DNA from: Aureococcus anophagefferens
Lineage: Eukaryota > Sar > Pelagophyceae > Pelagomonadales > Pelagomonadaceae
Length of the DNA: 64,000 nt
Reading direction: 5' to 3'
NCBI RefSeq assembly: GCF_000186865.1
Contig: NW_008705562.1
Span: 3,389,904 to 3,453,903 of the forward strand
The translations under genes were made by a program, and so were the position numbers. How positions within the stretch are numbered: position 1 is the first letter of the stretch; each line of letters starts with the position of its first letter. This document shows positions 1 to 8,500 of this stretch, in pieces. The notes beneath the pieces are model-generated. The model saw only the letters and a program-made list of their open reading frames with translations, was not told where the DNA came from and did no database searches.

Positions 1-2
1 AG

Positions 3-1004
3 CACGGCGAGGCGCTGCGGTCGCGGCTCCGCATCGCCGCCGTCGGCCTCAACTACTTCTCGGGCCACAAGTTCCGGAGCCGCGTCTTCGTCGACTACGG
101 CGAGCCCTTCGAGGTGTCGCGGGATCTCGTGGACCGCTACCTCGGCGGCGACAAGCGCGGCGCCGGCGACGCGCTCATGGCGGAGATCCTCACGGCCGTC
201 AAGGCCGTGACGGTGCAGGCGCCGTCGAGTGACATGGCGGAGATCTTCTGGATGCTCCGGCGGCTCTACGTGCCCGACGGGAAGCGGCTGACTTTGGAGG
301 AGAAGGTCGCCCTGACGCGGGGCTTCGCGGCGTCCGTGGAGCGCGACGAGGGCGCGCACCCGGAGGTCCGCGACGTCGTCGTCCGCGTCGAGAAGTACCA
401 CGAGACGCTCAAGCACTACAACATCCACGACCGCCAGGTGCTGCTGGGCGGCGCCGACGACGACGTCGTGGACCGCTTCGACGCCCTGGCGATTTTGGGG
501 CTGCGCGTGACCATCCTCTTCGCCTACAGCCTGGCCATCTTCCCGGGGCTGCTGCTGGCGTCGCCGCTCCTCGTGTTTACGGACGCGATCTCGAGGCACA
601 AGGCCAAGGTCGCCTTAGCCGGGAGCCGCGTGAAGCTGCGGGGCAACGACGTGCTCGCGACGTGGAAGGTGCTCTGCGGCATGATCCTCATCCCCGCGCT
701 CCACCTCACGTACACGGCCGTCGTCTACGCGCTCTACGGCTTCCCCGAGGCCGTGCTCTACTTCTTCTTCATGCCCTTCGTGTCCGCGACGTCCATCTAC
801 GCGTCCGAGTCCTTCCTCTCCGTCGCGTCGTCCATCGGGCCCCTCTACCTCCTCATCGTCAACCGGTCCACGGGCACGCGGCTCCGGGCGACGCGGAAGC
901 AGCTCCAGGCCGACGTCCGCGAGATCGCGAACAAGCTCGGCTGGGCCGAGATCATCCGCAAGTCCCGCAGCGCCCACGCCGCGCTCTCCGAATACTCCCC
1001 GTGA
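3..1004 (+). CDS. Glycerol-3-phosphate/DHAP acyltransferase-like protein, 5' end missing
   Basis: The reading frame is already open at the window edge, so the N-terminus, including the acyltransferase HX4D block, lies outside. The visible part starts HGEALRSRLRIAAVGLNYF and continues SGHKFRSRVFVDYGEPFEV, the usual end of the PlsC catalytic domain in fungal SCT1/GPT2-type enzymes. It is followed by the family's linker (VTVQAPSSDM, then an LYVPDGKRL block), two long hydrophobic stretches (about residues 165-195 and 220-265 of the fragment) and the motif VKLRGNDVLATWK, also typical of SCT1/GPT2. The family makes lysophosphatidate in the ER for phospholipid and storage-lipid synthesis. The GTG at 114 is not a credible start because homology continues upstream. 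The stop lies 36 bases before the convergent AlgH-like gene. Confidence 0.8.
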   Translation, partial: HGEALRSRLRIAAVGLNYFSGHKFRSRVFVDYGEPFEVSRDLVDRYLGGDKRGAGDALMAEILTAVKAVTVQAPSSDMAEIFWMLRRLYVPDGKRLTLEEKVALTRGFAASVERDEGAHPEVRDVVVRVEKYHETLKHYNIHDRQVLLGGADDDVVDRFDALAILGLRVTILFAYSLAIFPGLLLASPLLVFTDAISRHKAKVALAGSRVKLRGNDVLATWKVLCGMILIPALHLTYTAVVYALYGFPEAVLYFFFMPFVSATSIYASESFLSVASSIGPLYLLIVNRSTGTRLRATRKQLQADVREIANKLGWAEIIRKSRSAHAALSEYSP

Positions 1005-1039
1005 TGGTGCGCGCGGCGTTGGCTGGAGCCCGAGCTACC

Positions 1040-2125
1040 CTAGGCGTCGCAGTCGCCCGCGCCGAGCTCGCCGAGGCTCGCGATGACGTCGCCGTGGGCG
1101 TGGGCGAGCTTCGAGAGGTCCTCGTGGGCCGGCGAGAGCGCGGAGAGCGCGCCGCGCCAGAGCGCGTCGCCGGGCGCGTCCGCGAGCGCGAGCGCCTCGG
1201 GCGCGTCGGCGCAGGCGCGGAACCAGACGGAGCGGTCGAGCTCGTTGAGGAGCTGGGCCCGCGACCAGCCGCAGTAGCCGCAGAGGATCTTGTAGTCCTC
1301 GAGGCCGCGCCGCTCGATGGCCTCGCGGACCGCGGCCAAGTCGTGCGTGAACCACGGCGGCGCCGCCGCGCCGTCGCCGGCGAACCCCGGCGCCCGCACG
1401 GCCGTGAGCGTCTGCGTCGCGACGTCGCCGCCGACGTAGAGGTCCGCGTCGAGGATGGCGTCGCCCAGAAGCGCCGCGCCGTGCTCCGTCGCCGCGTCGC
1501 GCAGGCCGAGGCCCGCGCGCTTGTTCACGACGACGCCCATGACGAACTCGCCGTCCGACGAGCCGCCGTTCGACTCCTCCGCGGCGACGAGCACGACGAC
1601 GGCGCCGTGGAGCGTCGGCTGGCTCAGGCAGGCCATGGGGTGCGACAGGAGCACGGAGCCGACCAGAGCGTCGTCCGCGGTCGCCTCGCGCAGCGCGACG
1701 CCGGCGGACGGCGCGGCAACGGCGGCGTCGCGCCGCGCGAGCGACGACGAGATCGCCGCGGCCTTGCCGAGGTGGCGCACGGCCGCCATGCCCAGCTCCG
1801 CGGCGTCGAAGCGCCCGGCGTACGTCGCGGCGTCGCGCGCCGCCGCCGTCGCGACGGCCCGCAGCGACCGCGAGCGGTGCGGCGTGTAAAACTCGGAGCC
1901 GCCGTTCGCGCGGAAGACGAGATGGTCCACGGCGTCGTCGGCCGCGCGCGCCTCGTCGCCGGCGGACCGCGCCTCGCGGGGCAGCGGCACGACCTTGCCC
2001 TCCGAGCGGCTAAAGTATTTCTCCGGGCACGCGCTCAGCGATCCGCGGCGCGACGGCGCTTCGAGCTCGCGCGTGAGGCGCAAGATGGATCGGTAGAGGG
2101 TCCGCTCCAGCGCCTGCATGGCCAT
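1040..2125 (-). CDS. AlgH/UPF0301 (DUF179) family protein with LYR-like N-terminus
   Basis: 361 residues from the ATG at 2125; the frame is open further upstream only through non-ATG codons inside the adjacent mobile element. The C-terminal ~200 residues carry AlgH/UPF0301 signatures in order: VLLSHPMA, MGVVVNKRAGLGL, LYVGGDV and CGYCGWSRAQLLNEL. The biochemical role of this family is not established. The N-terminus reads ALERTLYRSILRLTREL, which resembles the LYR motif of mitochondrial Fe-S and complex I assembly factors; this is an inference from one short motif. The gene is divergent from the UBL-GH16 gene, and a 855-bp insertion now separates the two starts. Confidence 0.75.
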   Translation of the reverse strand: MAMQALERTLYRSILRLTRELEAPSRRGSLSACPEKYFSRSEGKVVPLPREARSAGDEARAADDAVDHLVFRANGGSEFYTPHRSRSLRAVATAAARDAATYAGRFDAAELGMAAVRHLGKAAAISSSLARRDAAVAAPSAGVALREATADDALVGSVLLSHPMACLSQPTLHGAVVVLVAAEESNGGSSDGEFVMGVVVNKRAGLGLRDAATEHGAALLGDAILDADLYVGGDVATQTLTAVRAPGFAGDGAAAPPWFTHDLAAVREAIERRGLEDYKILCGYCGWSRAQLLNELDRSVWFRACADAPEALALADAPGDALWRGALSALSPAHEDLSKLAHAHGDVIASLGELGAGDCDA

Positions 2126-2245
2126 GACACGTTCGGACGTCGGTGTGGCGCTCCGATGCTTCGAGCTGTGGCAGAGCACCTTGTGGCAAATACAGTGGCA
2201 AATGTCCTGGCGAAGGTCAAAGCTGCCCCCAGAGCAGCCCTCGAT

Positions 2246-3100
2246 CAAGGGGATATAAATCTAGATGGGGTGGCAGGCGAAACGCGAGGTCCTCGTACTA
2301 CTCGGGGCCGCCGCTAGCGTTTTCTTTCTTCTTCCACGCCGCAGCGCGCGGGCTGAGTGCAACGATGGCGGGTCGCGCGGCGCGGCGCGGCTGCGGAACC
2401 CTTCGACGGGGCGGGGCAGCGAATTTGGGCTGCTGAGATCATTGCGTTGGCTCGCGAGCGCGACGGTTGTTCGGCGGCGGGACGAGAGGGCGGCGGTGTG
2501 AGTCGAGTGTGCGATATTTTCTTGTCCTTAGAGGTTGGAGGCGCCCTATGGGTACCCGCGGGGGGCTCGAAACCTTCAGGACACACTTTTCCCACGATCT
2601 CAGAGCCTGCGCAGCCCCGGCGCCGACGGTGTCGCAACACAGTTTCTCGGGCAGCGTGCGGGCATTCGAGGTCGAGAACTTTTCGTGTCCTGAGATGCTC
2701 GAGCCCATCCATAGGTACCAACGAAGGGCTCTGCAGCGCCAGCAGACGGTCCACGACCATCATCATCGCGAACACGTCCAAGAGCTGCCCCAAAACCCCC
2801 TTCCTCGCGTGGCGCCAAACCGGACACGGTGCCCTCCAGCGCGCCTCGGTTTCCTTCCACCGGACCCGAACCGCCCGGACGCGTAAGTCTTGTCGCGGGC
2901 GCCTTCGCGGGGGAGCGAATACCGCTGCGGTCCGTCTGGGGCCGCGTCGACGACGGCGGCGTCGAAAAGTCCCCGGCCAAAAGTCGTCAACATTGCCCCA
3001 AAACGATGGGTTGCAGTACGAGGAGCTCGCGCAACATAATCTCGTTGAGCTGCCACCCCATACTATTTATTACCCCTCTAGTACTATTTATTACCCCTTG
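2246..3100. mobile_element. MITE-like non-autonomous DNA element with 7-bp target duplication
   Basis: The stretch begins CAAGGGG and ends CCCCTTG. It is flanked by direct repeats CCTCGAT (2239-2245 and 3101-3107), or 8 bases if the next C is counted. Inside each end is a second inverted match, ATGGGGTGGCAG (2265-2276 and 3050-3061). No credible transposase is encoded; the open frames inside look like noise. The terminal CAAGGGGAT...TGGGG pattern resembles the ends of the P-type transposon at 56698-61969, so it may be a deletion derivative or relative of that superfamily (inference). It fills almost the whole intergenic region between two divergent genes. Confidence 0.7.
3061..3098. repeat. 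Two copies of a 17-bp AT-rich unit at the right end of the MITE
   Basis: The unit TACTATTTATTACCCCT occurs at 3061-3077 and 3082-3098 with a 21-bp period. The left end of the element has only one, diverged, equivalent. This AT-rich block sits directly upstream of the UBL-GH16 gene and could affect its transcription start. Confidence 0.8.
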
Positions 3101-3153
3101 CCTCGATCGCGTTGAGATCGCGCCGCCGGTTGCAGCGGCGTCGAACCCCGCCG

Positions 3154-4467
3154 ATGGGTGCGCCCGACGCGGCGACGCAGCTCATGGACGTCGCGACGAC
3201 GGCAGCGCCGACGCCGGCGCCCCTCGCCAAGGACCACCCGAAGCAGCCCAAAGAGGCCGTCGCACCCGCCCTGCCCACGCCGACCGCGCCCGACGCCGCG
3301 GAGGCCGACGAGGACGAGGCGCCGCGGCGCGTGCTGCTCGTGGCCAAGTGGAACAAGCAGGAGATCGACCTCTGCGTCGACGCGAGCCTCACCGTCGGCG
3401 ACCTCAAGATCATCCTGGAGTCGGAGACGACGGTGCCGCCGGAGCGGCAGCGCGTCGCGGGCCTCAAGGCCCAGAAGGGCCGCGTCAGCGACGCGAGCGT
3501 GCTCGGGGACCTCGTGCTCAAGCTGCCCCAGCACAAGTTCATGCTCGTGGGCACGCCCGAGGCCCAGCTCCTCGTCGAGCCGGCCGAGCGGCCCGAGGTC
3601 TTCGACGACACCGCGGACCCCTCGGAGGCCCGGACGTCCCTGAGCGCCTGGGAGTGGCAGCGGCGCAGCCGCGGCGAGCTCGACGACCTCGGCGCGGCGA
3701 CGGGCCGGCCCTGGCGCCTCGTCTTCGCCGACGCGTTCGACCGCGACGGCCCGCCGGACCCCGCGCGGTGGGAGCACCAGACGGACTGCAACGCCTGGGT
3801 GAACAACGCGGTCCACGCGGAGCGGCAGCACTACACGGACGCGTCGCGCGACAACGCCCGCGTGGCCGGCGGGCGCCTCTTGATCCGCGCGGCGAAGGAA
3901 GCGAGCGGCGGCCAGGCCTACTCGTCCGCGCGGCTCACGACGCGGTCCGCGGCCAACGGCCGCTGGCGCTACGGCCGCGTCGAGGTCTGCGCGCGGCTCA
4001 CGCCGGGGAAGCGCGGCCTCTGGCCCGCGATCTGGCTCATGCCCTCGGCCTCGAAATTCGGCAAGTGGCCCAAGTCCGGCGAGATCGACGTCATGGAGAA
4101 CGTCGGCTACGAGCCGGGCGTCATCCGCGCGTCGGTCCACACGGAGCACAACCACAGACGACGCGGCAACCACAACCGCCGCGTCGCGGGCGTCCGCGAC
4201 TGCCACGACGACTTTCACGTCTACGCCGTCGAGTGGACGGCGGAGCGCCTCGACTTCTTCGTCGACGACCGCAAGTTCTACACGTACGCCAACGAGCACA
4301 AGGGCCACGAGCAGTGGCCCTTCGACGAGCCCTTCCACCTCATCCTCAACGTCGCCGTCGGCGGCTCCTGGGGCGGCCGCCGCGGCATCGCAGACGACGC
4401 CTGCCCGGCGGAGATGGCCGTCGCCTACGTCAAGGTCTTCCAGCGCGCCGAGGACGCGGGCGACTAA
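3154..4467 (+). CDS. Ubiquitin-like domain fused to GH16 beta-glucanase (laminarinase-like)
   Basis: 437 residues from the ATG at 3154; the frame opens at a TTG at 3112 but this is the first good ATG. Residues ~59-136 form a ubiquitin-like domain of the UBLCP1/USP14 type (LLVAKWNKQEIDL, VPPERQRVAGLKAQKG, HKFMLVGTPE). Residues ~186-430 are a GH16 domain: WEHQTDCNAWVNNAVHAE, a LWPAIWLMPS block, the catalytic signature GEIDVMENVG (E310, D312, E315) and a C-terminal HLILNVAVGGSWGG strand. GH16 enzymes of this type cleave beta-1,3-glucans such as laminarin or chrysolaminarin. There is no signal peptide, so the enzyme should be cytosolic or nuclear, unusual for a laminarinase. One uninterrupted frame links both domains. 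Confidence 0.85.
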   Translation: MGAPDAATQLMDVATTAAPTPAPLAKDHPKQPKEAVAPALPTPTAPDAAEADEDEAPRRVLLVAKWNKQEIDLCVDASLTVGDLKIILESETTVPPERQRVAGLKAQKGRVSDASVLGDLVLKLPQHKFMLVGTPEAQLLVEPAERPEVFDDTADPSEARTSLSAWEWQRRSRGELDDLGAATGRPWRLVFADAFDRDGPPDPARWEHQTDCNAWVNNAVHAERQHYTDASRDNARVAGGRLLIRAAKEASGGQAYSSARLTTRSAANGRWRYGRVEVCARLTPGKRGLWPAIWLMPSASKFGKWPKSGEIDVMENVGYEPGVIRASVHTEHNHRRRGNHNRRVAGVRDCHDDFHVYAVEWTAERLDFFVDDRKFYTYANEHKGHEQWPFDEPFHLILNVAVGGSWGGRRGIADDACPAEMAVAYVKVFQRAEDAGD

Positions 4468-4655
4468 AGTAGCGGGGGTGGGTCCGTTCGGGGCGCGCGC
4501 GGGGACGCGTCCTGGGAAGTGTTGAAGTGCAACATGCACGGCACGAAGCGCTTCCCAGACGGTCGATGTGAGGCTGCGATCGACCGCGCGACGTCGACAT
4601 TCGCCCAGCGCACCAGCGACGTCGACACTCGCCCAGGCGCAACCGCATCGCGTCG

Positions 4656-5480
4656 ATGACGAAGAGCCCGATCACGTCGCGGTCGCGGTCCGGCTCGCCG
4701 CGGAGCGGCGCCGACGCGCCGCCGGCCAAGAAGCCCAAGCCGGGGGCGGCGCCGGACGCCGGCGACGCGCCGCGGGAGCCGGCGCCGTCCGTCGCGTCTT
4801 CCGAGCAGGTCGTCGAGCAGCCCTGCGCGACGCCCGGCCTCTTCCGGCGCGTGCAGCGGGGGGAGGCGCTCGTCCGCGAGTACGACGTCGAGGCGGGGAC
4901 GACGAGCGGCCGCGCGGCGCACGCGCTCGCGCTGACGCTCGCGCGGTCGTTCCGCGCGGAGCTCCACGGCGCGCGCGTCGTCGAGGTCGGCGCGAGCGAC
5001 GGCTGCGCGGGGCTCAACGCCGCGAAGCTCGGCGCGTCGGCGGTCTTCTTCACGGACGACCACCCCGAGAGCGTCGCGGCGCTCCGCGTCGACGCGATGT
5101 ACAACGGCGTCGTCGCCAAGGCCGCGGCCCTCGACTGGGAGTGGGGCGCGCCCCTGCCGAAGCGCATCGCGGCGTCGGGCGTCGACATCGTGCTGGGCTC
5201 CGACCTCCTCTTCTCGCCCTGGGAGTGCACGCGCCTCGGCGTGGGACTGGACGCGCTCGCCGCGCTCAACCCGAAGCTCCGCTTCCTCTTCGCGGCGACG
5301 CGGGACCCGAACCTGCGCCTCATGGAGGACGCGTGCCTCGCGGCCCTCGAGGAGCGCGGCTGGGCGAAGCGGTCCCTCCGCATGTCGCCGGACGACGCCA
5401 AGGCCCTCGAGCCGGACGACCCGGCGTCCCTGCCCGAGGGCGCGACCATCGCCCTCTGGGAGTTCACGAAGCGGGCCTAG
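4656..5480 (+). CDS. METTL21-type protein methyltransferase (Methyltransf_16 family)
   Basis: 274 residues. The first ~55 are Pro/Ala/Ser-rich and disordered, possibly with a nuclear-type basic patch (PAKKPKP). The Rossmann methyltransferase core follows: motif I VVEVGASDGCAGLNAAKLG, an acidic post-motif FFTDDHPES, and the motif IV region DIVLGSDLLFSPWE. These match the FAM86/METTL21 lysine methyltransferase group, which modifies non-histone proteins; the substrate cannot be told from sequence. The stop lies 40 bases from the convergent stop of the ABC/zinc-finger gene. Confidence 0.75.
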   Translation: MTKSPITSRSRSGSPRSGADAPPAKKPKPGAAPDAGDAPREPAPSVASSEQVVEQPCATPGLFRRVQRGEALVREYDVEAGTTSGRAAHALALTLARSFRAELHGARVVEVGASDGCAGLNAAKLGASAVFFTDDHPESVAALRVDAMYNGVVAKAAALDWEWGAPLPKRIAASGVDIVLGSDLLFSPWECTRLGVGLDALAALNPKLRFLFAATRDPNLRLMEDACLAALEERGWAKRSLRMSPDDAKALEPDDPASLPEGATIALWEFTKRA

Positions 5481-5520
5481 GTTCTCCTAAGGCGAGACAG
5501 GCAGTATTACGGCGCGGCGC

Positions 5521-8500
5521 CTAGCCCTTCTTCTTCCGGACCTTGCGCTTCTTCTTCGCGGACCGCTCGAGGCTCTGCTGCCGCCGGAGCGCGAGCCGCT
5601 GCTTCGCGGCCTCGACGTCGTCCGCGGGCGTCGCGGCGCCGCCCTCCGCGTCGCCGCCGAGCGGCGCGAGCCGCCGGGGCGGCGGCGTCGCCGCGGCCGC
5701 GTCCGGCGCCGGCGGCGCGGCGCGCGTCGGCATCGCCGCCTTCGCCGGCGTCTCGACGTCCGCGCGCGGCGCCTCGACGTCCGGCGCCTCGACGTCCGGC
5801 GCCTCGGCGTCCGGCGCCTCGGCGTCCGGCGCCTCGGCGTCCGGCGCCTCGGCGTCCTTGGAGAAGGTGCACTGGGCCTCGTGGGCGACGCAGGCGTCGA
5901 AGTTCCCCCGGAAGCCGCAGAAGTTCTGGCACTCGTAGAGCTCCTCCGCCTCCGCCTCCGGTTCGGGCTCGGGCTCCGGCTCGGCCTCGGGCTCGGGCTC
6001 GGCCTCGGGCTCGGGCTCCTCGGCGGCCGCCGGGGGCGCCTCGGGCTTCGCGTCGCGCCCGCGCGGCGCCGGGCTCGACTCGCGGCCGCCCTCCTCGACG
6101 GCCGCGGGCGGCGGGTCGCCGAAGGTGCACCGGGCCTCGTGGGCGACGCAGGCCTCGTAGGTCCCCGAGAAGCCGCACTTGCGCTCGCAGGAGAACGCCT
6201 CCTCGGCCGCGCCCGGCTCGTAGGCGCACGAGGCCTCGTGGGCGGTGACGGCGTCGAGCCCGCCCTCGAAGCCGCAGCCCCGCTCGCACATGTAGGCGCC
6301 GGTCTCCGCGCCGTCGCCGCCGGCGGGCGCCGCGCCGTCGCCGCCGGCGGGCAGGTTCGCGAGCGGGGGCACGACGGGGCACTTCGTCGAGTCGCCGGCG
6401 GGCCGCCAGGGCGCGGAGGGCGCGTGCTCGCAGCGCGCGGGCACGGGCGCCGTCACGGCGCCGGCGGACACCTCGGGCTGGGCCGCGCCGAAGGCGCAGC
6501 CGAGCTCGTGCGCCGTGACCTCCGCGAAGTCGCCCGCGAAGCCGCAGCCGCGCTCGCAGTAGTAGGTCTGGACGCCGCCGGCGGGCGGCGCGCCGGCGCA
6601 GGTCGCCTCGTGGGCGACGCACTCGTCGAAGGTGCCCCGGAAGCCGCAGCCGCGGTCGCAGTTGTAGGTCTCGACGCCGTCGACGGGCGCGGGGGACGAC
6701 GCGCCGTAGGCCTCGGTCCGCGGCGTCTCCACGGGCGACTCCTCGTCGATGGCGACGATCTTCGGGGATGGCTTGCGCGGCCCGAAGTCGCCGGGCTTCA
6801 TGCGCAGCGTCATCTTCTTCATCTTGTCGCGCGCCGCGGCGCCGGCGGCGCCCTTCGCGGCGCCGCCGGGCGCGTACGTCGACGGCTTCATCTTGAAGGT
6901 CCGGCCGCCGAGGCGCGACGGCGAGGCCGCCGTGGAGCTCGCCGGCGCCATGGACCGGGCCCCGCCGGCCGGCGAGTAGGTCGACGGCCGCATGCGGAAG
7001 GTCCGCGCGCCGGGGCTTCCCGCGGGCGACTTCGCCGCGGGCTTCGGGCTCTTGCCCAAGGAGATGCGCAGTTTCGCCTTGTCGCCGTCGTCCCCTTTGC
7101 TGAAGGACGCCTTCGTCGCCGCGGCGGCCAGCTGCGATGCGCGCTGCTGCTCCTGGCCGGCCTGCTCAAAGCGCGCGAGTGCCTTTTTCCGGTCCGCGGG
7201 CGACATGACGACGCTGTCGTCGTCGCCGCCGTCGTCGTCGTCGCCGCCGCTCGCGTCGTCGTCGTAGTCGCAGTCCTCCTCGTGGGCGGCGACCTCGGCG
7301 AAGGCGCCCTTGAAGCCGCAGCCCTTGTCGCAGTAGTAGAACTCGACGCCGTCGACGGGCGCGAAGACGGCGCCGCCGGCGCCTTCGTCCGGCGGCGCCT
7401 CGACGGGCTCCGCGGGCAGGTCCGCGGGCGCGTCGCCGCCGGCGGCGTCCGCCTCCGGCGACGCGGACCGCGGCGACGGCGCGCCCTCGGAGGGGCACGA
7501 CGACCGCGCGGACGGCTCGCCGACGGACGGCGTCGGCGTCGGCAGCGGCGTCGGCGGCCGGTAGAGGCTCTTGCGGTAGCCCGGCGGCGGCGTCGCCACG
7601 GGCGGCCCCGTGTAGAGGCACGCCGCCTCGTGGGCGCCGCAGGCCTCGAAGGACCCGGCGAAGCCGCAGCCCCGCTCGCAGACGTAGGTCGTCTGCCCCG
7701 CGACGGGCGTCGCGAGCGCCTCGGAGCCGACGACGGACGCGCGCCGCGTGGGCACGAGCCGCAGCGCCGTCGGCCGCGACGCGCGGCCCGGGCTCGCCTC
7801 GTTGTCCCCGCCGTCGTCGAAGACGAGGCACGCGTCGACGGCGAAGGTCAGGTCCTTCGGCACGCGGACGAACGCCGCGCGCGACGCGCCGGCCGCGCGG
7901 AGGCTGTGGGGCGCGTGGGGCAGCAGGTCGCCGTCGACGTAGCGCTTCAGCCCCTCGAGGAGCTTGTGGGACACGCAGCGCGTCTCGAGGACGACGATGT
8001 CCGGGTTCGCCAAAAGCGCCGCGGCGACGGCGAACGCGGCCGCGTCCTCGTCCGTGAGCGTCGCCGCGTCCGCGGCCGCGGCCGCCGTCAACAAACTCCG
8101 CCGCATGCCCAGCGCCTCGCAAACATCAAAAACCAGGGCGTCCTCGAGGCCCGACGTCAAAGCGTCGCCGCAGGCGGCCCGCAGATTGTCCAGCAGCCGC
8201 GGCCCGTAGGCGAGCGTCGGCTCTTCGGGCACCAATACCGCGGACGCCTCCGGCGGCAGGTGCACGGCCCCCTCGCGCGGCCGGACGGCGCCCGACAGCA
8301 GCCACAGCAGCGCCGTGTCCCGCGCCCGCGCGTGGCCCTCGGGCGCCGGCAGGCCGAAGACGCGGCCGTCAAGAGGGATCGAGAAGTCGCAGCGAACGAG
8401 CCCCGCGTCGCCCGCGAGCGCCGCGTCGAAGCGGCCCCACTTCTTCGGCACGCGGAGCCCCGTGCAGGCGCTCAGGTGGATGGCGTCGCATATGAGGTGG

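Noticed and set aside
2314..3115. Open frames of 159 and 252 codons inside the first MITE
   Set aside because: No recognisable domain, several overlapping alternatives, start by non-ATG codons, and the region is bounded by inverted repeats.
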